Of a stretch of 64,000 nucleotides of DNA, positions 11,377 through 22,004 are shown piece by piece. The translations under genes were made by a program, and so were the position numbers. Position 1 is the stretch's first letter, and every line of letters starts with the position of its first letter. Under the pieces are notes generated by a model. The model had not been told where the DNA came from and did not search any database. It saw only the letters and a program-made list of their open reading frames with translations. The stretch is from Combretum micranthum (Eukaryota > Streptophyta > Magnoliopsida > Myrtales > Combretaceae): NCBI GenBank assembly GCA_024138025.1, contig JAMXBD010001587.1, positions 124,001-188,000 on the forward strand, written 5' to 3'.

Positions 11377-14300
11377 ATGGCAAGTGAGAGTTACAATTCA
11401 TCTCGCACAGTCAGTGAAGGTTCTAACAAAGAAAATTCTAAGGTTATTTCCTTTATTACCTCAATAGTATAGATTACCCCTATTACCCCGGAAGTCATGG
11501 AGAGTAAGGTGAGCACGAATGGCCTTGTTGCAGATGATTATTCTACCCCTCTTTACGATAGCACCCAATTATTTGCAACAGCTAAGTCTTGTAGTAGAGA
11601 CCTTTATGACATAACCGAAGTGGACATGGGAGACCTAAGGGACATGTTTGATTCCCCCTTCTGACTTGGAAGCTGGTAGCGGTCCTAACAATTTCCATAA
11701 CGAGGTTCCTGAAGATGTCCTCCATAAGGTACAGGATCATTACTTTGCTAAGGTGCCTATGACTATACCATTACTCTTCTATGACCAAGTGATTGGTAAC
11801 TCTAGTCTATGGGTCCAAGTTTTACATCTATATCAAGTGCTTAGACTTTGGTTTGCATTTTCCTTTGTCCGATTTTCAGGAGGATGTGTTGAATCTTTGC
11901 AACTAAGGTCTAGCCCGGTTAATGACGAATTCATGGAGCTACTTATTGCACCTGAGGCTTTGTGCATGAGTCTTTGTCGAAGGCCTTCTCCATAGTTGCT
12001 TCAACATTGCTTCGTGATCGAATGTCTAAATAATGAGTGGGTACAATTGCAGCAAAGAAAGGAATTGCCTCTCTTTACTGGGTTGAAGTAAAGTGTAAAG
12101 GATTGGAAGGGGAAATTCATTGTCATAGAAATGGAAAGGGAGGTTCCATTCACGACTCATTGAGTGAGCTTGCCTTCAAGGCTTCCTCAATGTACATTGC
12201 TTGTTAATGATCAGAAGACATTAGTAAAACTCAAGTCCTTTATGGAGTGGTGTCATTTGGTCAGTATCGGCCTCTTTAATGCTAAAGAGGTTAAGAGGTT
12301 CTATGTAAAACGAGGGCCTTGTTTTATACCATAGGCCTTCATTAAAGAGAGAGAGAAAGATTCTCGAGGTACGATCCGAGCATGATTTCTAGGCATTTAG
12401 GGTTGTCTATTTGTTGAAGAGTGTCACTTGGGGAAGACAAGATGGTGTGGTTTGCTTGTTAGTACATTTTCTCATTTAGTTACTGATTCTTTTACTTTTG
12501 TAGGTGATGCTAGAAGAGGGAGAGTTGTGGACATCAGTTGATTCTTTGAACCTAGCTCATCTAAGGGAAAGGGAAGGAAGAGATTGTTTAGTGGAAGATG
12601 GGCTGTATGTGGTAGTCATTTGGCTGCTGAAGATTTCGCAGTCTAGAAGGGGAAGGCACCTTTAACATCTTCAAGTTCCAAAAGGGGGAGTGCTGGGTTA
12701 GGGGTACCCAAATTATCTCAGACCCCTATGAAAAGGTCCCATCAAGACAATGGTAGGGTCTCTACTGTTCCTTCTACTAGTAGCAGGTCTCCTTCTGTTA
12801 TTAGGGATGACCATAGGGTTAATGCAGTTATGAGGTGATGCTTCCTCTAGGAACTGGTCGTCGTCAAGACGATTTGGTAGAAATTGAATCTAGTTACCAT
12901 GAGGAGTACATCCCCATGCCAATCAATGCTGAAGTAACATTTGAGTCAATCATTCCCCTTCCTTCAGTTGTTATCCTAGTTAAACCGATTGGTCTGGTTG
13001 AGCTGTTGTGTAATGGTCATCAGTTTTTTTCCTTAGGTGTTCCGTTTAAAGGGAATGACCGATTGGGGTATTTTACTTATGTATGTGTCCTCTATTATAA
13101 GTTTGTTATTTGTTCCCGCCCTCCCTCCCCCTACCCGCCCTCCCTCCATCTTTCATTTACATTTTTATCTTTTTGTAGAGAATTTTCGAGAGTTATGTGA
13201 AGGTGGTGTTATTTGCAGGACTGTCCAATAAGAGATCGATCATTTGAGGTTGGAGGGATTCGATCAATTTAGGTATTTGAGGAGGTAGGTTTAGCTCCTG
13301 CTATGAGTTGGTTGTATTATAATACTTGTGGCGGTATCGTGCTATTTACTTTAGGTTAAAGGCTTAGCATACCATCCATGAGTGGAGGCTTTAGATGAGG
13401 GATTGGCAAGCCAACTGCTATAAAGAAGAGAAGCTAGTTTTAGATAGGAGGATCGAGGAGCTGCAATCCGAGCTAATAAGCCGTGAGTCATCCATTCGAA
13501 ATGAGATTCAACTACTTAACAAGCAGAGGCACGGGCTCCACAAGAGATAATCAGGAGCTTCATGCTAAGAATAGTCAGCTACAGTAGTTGTTGGAGGATA
13601 GTTAGAGGGAGTTAGTGAACTGTTAGTCTAGTTTTCATTCTCGTAAGATAGAGCTGATGTTGCAAAGGGATGAATTCCAAGCTTTGGCCACTAAGGTGAA
13701 GCTAGACCTGGAGAAGTTGTATGAAGGCCTGGATAAGGCTTAAAGAGAGCACTACGAATTAAGTGAGCCCATTAGAGCTCTTAAGGCCGAAGTTGCCACT
13801 CCTGGCCAATGTCAACCAAGCTCTACCCTTGATGATTATTTCAGCAATAAGGCTTGGGTGAAGTGAAAATTAGAAATCAAGCGTGGGGCAATTAGCGAGA
13901 TTATCCATTATATCTACGGATGAGACTAGGTAGACCATAGTAGGGTTTCCGATCTGATAAAAACCCTATAGGGTTTTAGAGTCGGGTTTGGATATATAGT
14001 GAAAACCTTATAGGGTTATATGATCGGGTTTGGATTATATAACAAAACTGACGGATACCCAACAACCCTATATAATAATTTAAAAAAAAATGAAAACATT
14101 ACTAAAGGAGTAAGGAGAGAAAAGAAGACATGAATGAGCTACCATCTTTTTTTTCTCCTAAGGATGTTTTTTCTTTTATGTCTACTAGATTAGTTATGAA
14201 CTTTAAACTTTTTATTAAAATTTGTTCAAGTCATGTTTACTGTGGAGATTAATATTATTTGTTGTCTATTATATTTTATTCCCAATAGGAGATTTAATTT

Positions 14301-14807
14301 AACCATTTTTTAAAGATATTATACGGTGACAAAAGTAATACATTTATGTGTTTAAATATTATATAATGAATGTGGTTTGCAATATTTTCTATCAATTCCA
14401 TATGCATCTTTTCATTTTTGAATATATAGGAAACTTACATTAGAAGTACCATGATTTTTTAAATTTATTATTAAAATTTGAAAGTAAGTTGAAAAAATAT
14501 ATGGTTATAGGGTCGGGTTACAGGTTCTAAATCAAACCCTATAGGGCAAGTTTATGGATATAGTATGAAAACTTTATAGGATTATAGGGTCAAGTTTAAT
14601 AAATCTTATAGAGTAGTGGGTCGGGCTTTATGTTCATATGATATGCCCGAAACTCAACCCAAGTACATCCCTAAGTATATCCATGGTCATTATTCCTACA
14701 ACACAGTCCTGTAGGTTAATTTCCATTCCTATCTCCCGGTGAGTGCCTTAGTGCTGGAGGAGGATGATGATGTTGAGGATGATGATGATGTTTGGAAGGG
14801 GAAGTAG
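11377..14807 (+). pseudogene. Antisense extra ORF of the Tat-type element, broken
   Basis: Plus-strand reading, opposite to gag-pol. It starts ATG at 11377 (MASESYNSSRTVSEGSN, Ser-rich). At about 11818-11895 it reads KFYIYIKCLDFGLHFPLSDF then QEDVLN, the core of the gypsy-associated putative plant transposon domain (Transposase_28 type). Later come KDWKGKFIVIEME, a Ser/Lys-rich linker (about 12530-12830), a coiled-coil-like part (about 13440-13800: IELMLQRDEFQALATKVKLD then LEKLYEGLD) and an acidic end (EEDDDVEDDDDVWKGK, stop 14805-14807). A hAT-like insert at 13917-14683 splits the end; the frame resumes past it (HYIYG, then HYSYNTVL). Many stops make it inactive. Proteins like this are known as additional ORFs in Tat elements; their role is not established. 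Confidence 0.7.
13917..14683. mobile_element. hAT-like non-autonomous insert in the antisense ORF
   Basis: Flanked by TATATCTA (13909-13916) and TATATCCA (14676-14683), a 7 of 8 match, the length made by hAT transposases. Removing it joins the antisense ORF. Both ends carry short repeats of CCTATAGGG and TCGGGTTTGGATAT (13959-14040 and 14503-14625), as hAT elements often do below their ends. No open frame and no clear terminal inverted repeat; the class is tentative. Confidence 0.5.
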
Positions 14808-15234
14808 CTGGCTTAAAACGTTGATGGGGATCCAGCATTAGGGTCAGTCTTGGGTACTACGCCCATTGATCGAGTTACTTATCTTCTTGCTGAGGAAGCC
14901 TTTCTTGTTAGAGGTGACTAAGGGCCAACGTTGCTCGGGTCGGTGGTTTTCCCGACTGGCTCAACAAATAGGGTGGCAAGTGAAGGGTTACCTACTTCTC
15001 AAATCAATTGGTTTTGTGGAGAAGCTAAATGAGGAGTTAGCAAGAGAGTGACAATGTTCGTCTATTTTGTTTTTCCAAGTGTTTGTTCTTTCTTTTTAGT
15101 TAGGAAGCCTACTTTCAAAATGCTGTTATAAACTATCCTGGCCATGATGTCGGTCAAAACTATTGTATCATTCTTAATTAATGAATGAGTCTTGGGAACA
15201 ATTTGCATTCTTTTTTTGGCAACGTGTTTGTATT

Positions 15235-15715
15235 TGTGTCAATTAATCCTTGAGGCTTGAGCCCTGCTATGAACTAAATTTTTTAGGACATAGGTGTTGA
15301 GTGCAAGTAGCTTAATCGATCAATCCCTAGACCCTGCATAGCCTTGGGGACTTAGTTTTTTAGAACGTAGTGTTGAGTGTAAGCAGCTCAATCAATTAAT
15401 CCCTGAGGCCTGAGCTGTGCTGAGGACTAAGTTTTTTAGGATGTAGGTGCTAAGCATAATCAACTCGATCATTCAGTCCCTAGGGCCTAAGCTGCAATGG
15501 GGACTAAGTTTTTTAGGATGCGAGTGCTAAGCATAAGCAGCCTGGTCGTTCTCTTCAAGGCTTAAGTCGCGTAGGGGACTAAGTTTTTAAAGATGCAGAT
15601 GCTACTCATAATCAACCTAGTCATTCGATCCATGTGGCTTAAGCCGCACTAGGGACTAGGTTTTTTAGGATGCAAGTGTAGAGCGTAAGTAGCCTAGTTG
15701 ATCAGTTGGATAAGT
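15235..15715. repeat. Tandem array, 76-77 bp unit, about six copies
   Basis: The anchor GGACTAAGTTTTTTAGGAT (with variants) recurs with its ACTAAG starting at 15273, 15350, 15426, 15503, 15578 and 15655, giving spacings of 77, 76, 77, 75 and 77 bp. Between anchors the units share CATAAGCAGCCTAGTCGATC-like and TGAGGCTTAAGCCGC-like blocks. A partial unit precedes the first anchor (15235-15272) and the last unit fades at about 15715. It sits between the integrase end and the antisense ORF of the Tat-type element, that is in its 3' non-coding region. Confidence 0.9.
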
Positions 15716-15849
15716 CTAATGCCACTTCGAGATTTTGTCACTAAATGCCATGTCACCAAGAAAAAATATGGAATTCATTTCTAAAAATGATTTCAAACAA
15801 AAACGTACTGGTAACAAAAGATCAAATATAACAAAGTTTCTAAATGTAA

Positions 15850-18709
15850 TACTTCCTTAAATTGTTGACATTCCATGTCCTTGCAATTGGTTGACCATTT
15901 AATTGTTCCAGTCGGTATACCCCGTTCTTAAGGTTTTCGATGACACTGACAGGATCTTTCCAGGTAGGGGCTAGTTTTACTTGGCCTTCTCTTACGCCTA
16001 TTGGTAATGGGTGCTTTTAAAAACATTAAAAATAAACACGAAACTAAAGTTTTTCAAAATTTATAGATATGTACTAATAAGTTCTATTCAACTTCAATCG
16101 CGATCACCACAAGTCATATTCTTTAGGGATCATTAACATGTACCATACTCACTTTTCATCTATTATCTAGCTAAAGAAAAACTTAGAAGAACATTATAAA
16201 TAGGAAAATGCTAAGCTAAAGTTAAGACTAAATATAAACATATTTTCAAGGCAAAGTTATAAAATAGGTTTTGTTAATGCAAGAAAGAGCTTAGGGTTTG
16301 CTTCACCAAGTCCTTAATGCAATTTCTTAAAAAACTCAAGGAGTTGTTAGCTCAGTATACTTATACGGCCAGATTCACTAAGATAAGTTAAAGCTTCTCT
16401 CAAGGTTAGAAACTCTAGAACTAGATCAGACTATCGAAATCTCTTTACAAGCTATCAACAACCTATGTTCGCATAAAGTTTAAGAATCATTTGATTTAAA
16501 ACCAATTTTATTGAAGTCAAAATCAAGTGACAGAAAGTTTCACCATCCCTATATCTAGATGATTATAAGCAACTTCATTAGCAACCTAGAATTATTTAAA
16601 AGAATGATCTCTTGATCTATTCAGTTGATATCAGACATGAATCTATATGGTGTACTTACATAAACTCATAAATTAGGGTTCGACCTATTAATTACAAGTA
16701 CTTAGTCAATATTCAATTAAAATGCATCATTAAAATCGCGTAAATAGGGTCTTAGATTCACAAAACCCTAAGTTAAAATGATTATTTCTCCATGGATATG
16801 AATATTAAACACATATTCAAGAAAAAAAATATGAAATAAAGATAGATATTACTGATTAAGCATGAGGTCTTGCAAAAACAAAACGTTAGGTTAATATGAA
16901 ATTACCTAAAAAACTTGCCTCTCTAGCCAAGAAGAAAGGTTTCTCTTACTAAAAGTTCTCTCTCTACTCTATACTATGTTAGGAATTTGTTATATATGGT
17001 ATAACACATTTTGCAGTGCCTTTACACATTTATTTATGGACGGCTGGCACAGAGAATCATGAAGATATTATTCGCTGACTTGACAAATTCTTTTTAATAG
17101 ATTTTGTCTTTATTTTAGGGAAGCAAGTGCATGACAGCAAAGACAAGGTCACTTTTTGTAACTTAGATCACAAGCTCAAACATTGGCGACAATAGAAGTT
17201 GTATCTTTTCCATCAAAGGTGCGATTTAGAGTTAATTTATACCATGGTAAGAACCATGGACACCTTTCTACACACTATTTAGGCTGTGCTCTTGAATTGT
17301 AAGGCGAGGTTCTCTTAGTAAAAATCACGATGCAGATTGAAGGTGCAACTGAAGGTGAGATTTGTTCTTTTTCCTTGTTTTCTTGCCCTCTGTTAGGATC
17401 TTTGGGGTCGTGGTTGGAATATGTCTTGAAACATTCTTATTGTTTTGCTCCAATCTTGATTTAAATCACTTTATTTCTTCCTTTTATGATCTTTGGAGCT
17501 GTTAACAACATTTTCATAATAATAGCACTAAATCATAGGAATTTACCTAATAATGGATCAAGATAAGATAAAACATAAATTCATATGGATTGAATAGAGT
17601 AAAAAATAACTTATCACCTATGTCGGCTAGTCTTCAACACACTAAATCGCTAAGGCTTAATTCTTCGTATTTGACTTTCTTATCATAGTATCATGTAACC
17701 CTAAGCTGGTAAACCATGAGCCTTTGCTCAGCTTGGTCCCAAAGTTCTTCTATTGTGTTTAGGTTAGCCTTTAAAGCCAAACAGCTTCCATGTTGAATGC
17801 TAACTAGTATGGTGTTTCACTGGTAGTCATTCGATGCATGGTCTTGTATCCCCAAAGTATATTAGGTAGTCGATTTATGCAACCAATATGGTCCCGGTCG
17901 ACCATCTTTTTGAGGCTTTTAGCTATAGTGTGGTTCACTGCCTCAACTTGCTATTGGTTTGCAGATGAGAGACCGATGTATACCAAATTGTGATGTGATG
18001 ACACTAGTTGAACTCTCTGAATTGGTCATTGTCAAATTGGGTTCCCATTATCAGTAATATGACTTATAGTACCCGAAAAGCCATAGGATGTAGTTGGTCA
18101 CAAAAGCTTCTATTGCCCATTCCATAATATGGTCCACTGCTCGTGCCTCTGCCCATTTGGTGAAATAGTCAACCGCGATGATGATGAATCGTTTCTGGGG
18201 AAGGGGCTAGGGAAGGGGTTAAGTATGTCCATCCCCCATTAGGCAAATGGCTTAGGATTTCCTAGTGATGTGAGATAGTTACTTAGTGCATGAGCCAAGG
18301 ACGCATGCTTGTAGCATCGAGGGCAATTTTTTGTCGACTCTGTTGCATCCTTCTTCATAGGTGGCCAGTAGTAGCCGAGTTGTAGTGCCTTTATATATAA
18401 CATTTGTCTGGCAAAATGGTTGTTGCATTCTCCTAAATATAGGTCCTCTAAGATAACCATGGCTTCTTTCGATCAAAACCAATAGAGTAAAGGCATGCTA
18501 TGGCCCCTTCGAAATAAGACATCGTTCAACAATGTGTAGTTTGTAGCTTGATACATGAGCTTCTTAACCGCCTCCATATCAGTTAGTAGAACTCCATCCT
18601 TCAAGTATTTCTTTATATGGTCCATCCAGCAAGGTGGTGGGAGGTTTGTTTCACCAGCCAGTCCCTCCTGGTATTGTTTATTGATGGTGTGGCATGGTAG
18701 ATATTCCAT
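15850..18709 (-). pseudogene. Tat-type integrase remains, split by a solo LTR
   Basis: Right part: EDLYLGECNNHFARQMLYIK and YWPPMKKDATESTKNCPRCY (18460-18300, HHCC zinc-binding block), GMDILNPFP, HITDNGNP (core, catalytic Asp), HHNLVYIG, QVEAVNHTIAKSLKK, LWGYKTMHRMTTSETPY and a tail to about 17622 (LSDLV). After the insert at 16002-17616 the C-terminal domain resumes at 15996-15850: REGQVKLAPTWKDPVSVIEN, LKNGVYRLEQLNGQPIARTW and NVNNLRKYY. Stops and shifts occur throughout. Confidence 0.85.
16002..17616. mobile_element. Solo LTR, family R1, in the Tat-type integrase
   Basis: Starts TGGTAATGGG, ends TAACTTATCA, flanked by perfect CCTAT duplications (15997-16001 and 17617-17621). Removing it restores the integrase C-terminal order. 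It has no coding content. It shares TTTTTCAAA-TTTATA, AGCTAAAGAAA, CAAGTGACAGAAAGT, GATCTCT-GATCTATTCA and TACACATTTATTTAT with the copy at 39686-45201. On the minus strand the latter block gives a TATAAATA box, so the LTR probably points leftwards. Confidence 0.8.
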
Positions 18710-18779
18710 GAATACCCCTTCTTCTTTCAGTTTAGGGCTTAAGAGACTTACTACAACGAATTTGGAGAGTTTATCAGCT

Positions 18780-19030
18780 TTGGCATTCTCTACTCGGGGT
18801 ATCTTGCGAATGTTTAACTAGAAAAGTTAGCCATCAATGACTGGACAAGTTCTATGTACTTTATCATAGCTTCCCCTTTTGTTTCATATTCTCCTTTAAC
18901 CTACTGCATGACAAGTTGGGAATCTGAATAAACTATTATATTGTTTACTTCGACCTTCATGGCTAGCTTCAATCTTGCTACGAGTGTCTCGTATTCTGTC
19001 CATTATTACTTGCGTTGAAGCTAAATTTGA
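18780..19030 (-). pseudogene. Second RNase H domain of the Tat-type element
   Basis: Minus strand reads TEYETLVARLKLAMKVEV, IIVYSDSQLVMQ, stop, VKGEYETKGEAMIKYIE. This is the extra RNase H (archaeal-type, aRNH) known in Tat elements between the normal RNase H and integrase; DSQL holds a catalytic Asp. The last block (RMPKLINSPNSL, ending near 18780) matches the usual NTKADALAKLAS position but is degraded. The product is interrupted by stops. Confidence 0.7.
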
Positions 19031-20086
19031 GAGAAAAACATATCTTCACATTGTAGGGGCCTTATAGCATCAGTCCGCCCCCGGGGCCTTCTCAGCTCGA
19101 CGATTCATCAATATGTAAGGTCGATTGGTATATTCTACCATAAAATTTGCCAGAATTTAGGCTTTGATTGCATCTCCTATCTTAAATCCCATGCCATAGG
19201 CGCTTAGTTTGATGGTGTATTTCATCATACAATCTAATGCATCTAGTTTGTAGAGGATGGTGTGGAGGGGTTGGTCGACAAGGACCATCACTTAATGTGA
19301 TTTGAAATAAGGTATGGGCCTTCTTGCCGATAGGACAACTACTAAGGTGGATTTTTGGACTTAGGAGTATTTGAGCACATGATTGGTATAATAGATCGAT
19401 CTGTGCTCTTGTCCATTTGCCTGAACAAGGACTAAGGAAATGGCTTTGTTGCTCACCGCTAAGTACAAGAATAGTTCCTTTCTCAGTATGGGTTCAGTAA
19501 GGACTATGGGAGTTATGAGGAATTCCTTTAGGTCCACAAAAGCCTTATCGTAATCTTCGATCCACTTGAAATTAGTTGGGTTTTTAAGAATCTTAAAGAA
19601 CTCGACACATCAGTCGGTGCTTCGGGATATGAATCTTCTTAGAGTCATGATGTGGCCAGTAAGTCCCTAAACCTCCTTTGTTGTCTTGGGAGACTTCATA
19701 TCAAGCATAACCTTAGTCTTGTCAATGTTTGCCTCAATTCCCTATTGTGTGACCATGTACCTAAGGAATTCTCTAGAGGAAGCTCCAAACATGCATTTTT
19801 AGGGATTCAATTTCATGTGGTATCTCTTTAGCCTATCGAAGGTCTACTGGATTATCTCAAGGAATTTTCCAAAGGAACCTTTAGCAGGTGGCTCCGACAT
19901 TTTTTAGGTCGAAGGGCATAATCTCATAACAATATGTGCCAAATTTGGTAACAAATGATGCGTGCACTTGATCTTTAGGCTCCATCATTATTTGGTTATA
20001 TCCAGAAAAGGCATTCATGAAGCTTAATAATGTGTGGCCAGATGTCGCGTCTACCAGTTGGTCTATTCTTTGTACGAGGAAGCAGT

Positions 20087-21445
20087 TGATGTGTTGGATC
20101 ATTAAGCTTTAAATTTATAATCTCATTAATCTTAGACCCACACAAGGTAATGGACCTATCGTATAGTATAGAAATTAACTCAGATATCATCCCAGGGATC
20201 TATATGCAGCTACTAGTAATAACCCGATTATATAGCCAAATCAAATATAAGATATGTGCTAAACTTCCTACTAATTCTAACTAAAAGCAAGTCTAAAAGC
20301 CTTAGATGAAAGATATGCAGAACTTTCTCAAGATAAATCAATTCACAAACAATGCCCATAGCTTTGATCAATCCTAGCCCCCTTCATCTTTAAAGGTGGA
20401 TTCAACTGAACAAAAGTTGATCTTGAATTATCGGGTTTCTTAGTTGGATTAATTACTCTCTTCAAGTTAATTAACCCCTAACCCTAATTGCAAAAGTGGG
20501 AATTTCTTCCTTACAATTGTCAAATTAAAATAGTATGAAGATTATGAACCCTAATTGATAGAAAGTTGGAAAAACCCTATTTCTAGGTGGATTACACAAC
20601 TTCTTTGCCCATGAGAGATCAAACCCCTTAATTGAAATCTTCTTTCAAATTAACAAGAATCAAGTTTATAATAACTTAGGCCAAAAATCACCACAAATAA
20701 CAATATAAACCATGAAGCAAACTCAAAATCAATCTTCATTCAATTAATAAACAAATCAATACATGAAGGCTAGGGTTTCTCAAAACTAGGGCATAACACA
20801 ACTACTCTTCCATGAAGAGATTAACAACAATAATAATAACAATGGAAGAAAAAGGAAATATCATGATGATACAACCCTTGTAGTGATGTTGTTTGCAAAT
20901 CCCCAAGTAGTAGCATGAATTTCCCTTCAAAAGCTGCTCTAAATGAGTTTCTAGGGTTTCTTTTATGTAATACAAGTGAATGAGTGATTAAAATATCAGA
21001 ATAGGGCGTGTGTATATATATATATATATATATAATATGTCAAGTACACGACCCCTACACAACCCATGTATGTCGGGGTAGTGTAGTAATTAATTTAGCA
21101 CTTCTTTCCTTTTTTGGCACATGTACACAACCTATTGTACATGACTCGTGTATGTTGGGTCATGTACTCTGAAACCATGAAATTTTCTTCAAAGTTTCTC
21201 CTCCAAAAATACACTGGTGGTGTAAAATAACTAGTGTATGGGCAACAACTCAACAAAAGCTCTAAAGCTCTCCAAAATCTTGGCTTCTTCTACTAGTAAT
21301 CCTTTAGAAAGCCCAATTGTTCCATAATTGTCCATGAAACACAAAATTAATTCAATATACATCCTTTTCTTCAATAGATCAATCAAATAGCATATGAAAT
21401 ATACTTAATAAAGCACCAACAATAAAGGTCACATGAAACTTATCA
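20087..21445. mobile_element. Solo LTR, family R1-like, in the Tat-type RT
   Basis: Starts TGATGTGTTGG, ends GAAACTTATCA, flanked by GCAGT (20082-20086) and ACAGT (21446-21450). The RT frame CVDYTDLNEACLKDC then FLVQRIDQLVD resumes across it. No coding content; contains a (TA)n tract. Ends match those at 34447-35777, while the interior is less like 16002-17616, so it may be a subfamily. Confidence 0.7.
21012..21035. repeat. (TA)n microsatellite
   Basis: Uninterrupted TA run inside the R1-like LTR at 20087. Similar runs lie near 27867-27884, 37183-37206, 61405-61429 and 62190-62208. Confidence 0.9.
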
Positions 21446-22004
21446 ACAGTCTTTTAGGCATGCTTCATTAAGATCAGTATAGTCAACACACATTCTCTAT
21501 TTACTGTTAGCATTCTTCACCATGACGACATTAGCAAGCTATGTCAAGTACTTTTCTTCTTGGATGAATTTAGCTGTTAGGAGTTTTTAGGCTTCCTCTT
21601 CTATGGCGGCTTGTTGTGCGGTGGCAAAATGATGTCGTTTCTACTTTATCGGCTTTACCTTGAGTTGATGCTAAGCTTATAAGTGATGACTTCTAGGTCT
21701 ATCCCTGGCATATTAGCTGGTGTCAAGCGAATACATCGCAGTTACATTAGAGAAAATGAATTAGTTCTCCCTTGATGTCAACTAGTAATGTAGATCCAAT
21801 TCTTATAACATCGAAGGGCTAAGGCCAAGAGAGAGGATTTTTGTTGCTTCTGTCGATTCATCCTCTTACTCTCCTTTGTTTATTTCCTTGTAGGTTAGTT
21901 GCCTTGTGAGCACATCTATCTAACATACCTCGTCCCCTGCCAATGCTCAAACGTATAGTCTCGTCGACAAGTCCTGACCCCATCAACATATGCCGACCCC
22001 ATTT

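Larger units (their letters stand above)
19100..22000 (-). pseudogene. Tat-type reverse transcriptase and RNase H remains
   Basis: Right part (about 21750-21451): DVFA, IDLEVITYKL, RRHFATAQQAAIEEEA, then MCVDYTDLNEACLKDC. After the solo LTR at 20087-21445 the frame resumes as FLVQRIDQLVDATSGHTLLSF then MNAFSGYNQIMMEPKDQVHA and VTKFGTYCYEIMPFDLKNVG (20080-19881). It continues as KCMFGASSREFLRYMVTQ, LTGHIMTLRRFISRSTD, ILKNPTNFKWIEDYDKAF, then RNase H (LFLYLAVSNKAISLVL, SIYYTNHVL). The block that normally carries YVDD is missing between about 19880 and 19830, so polymerase activity is lost. Several stops are present. Confidence 0.85.
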
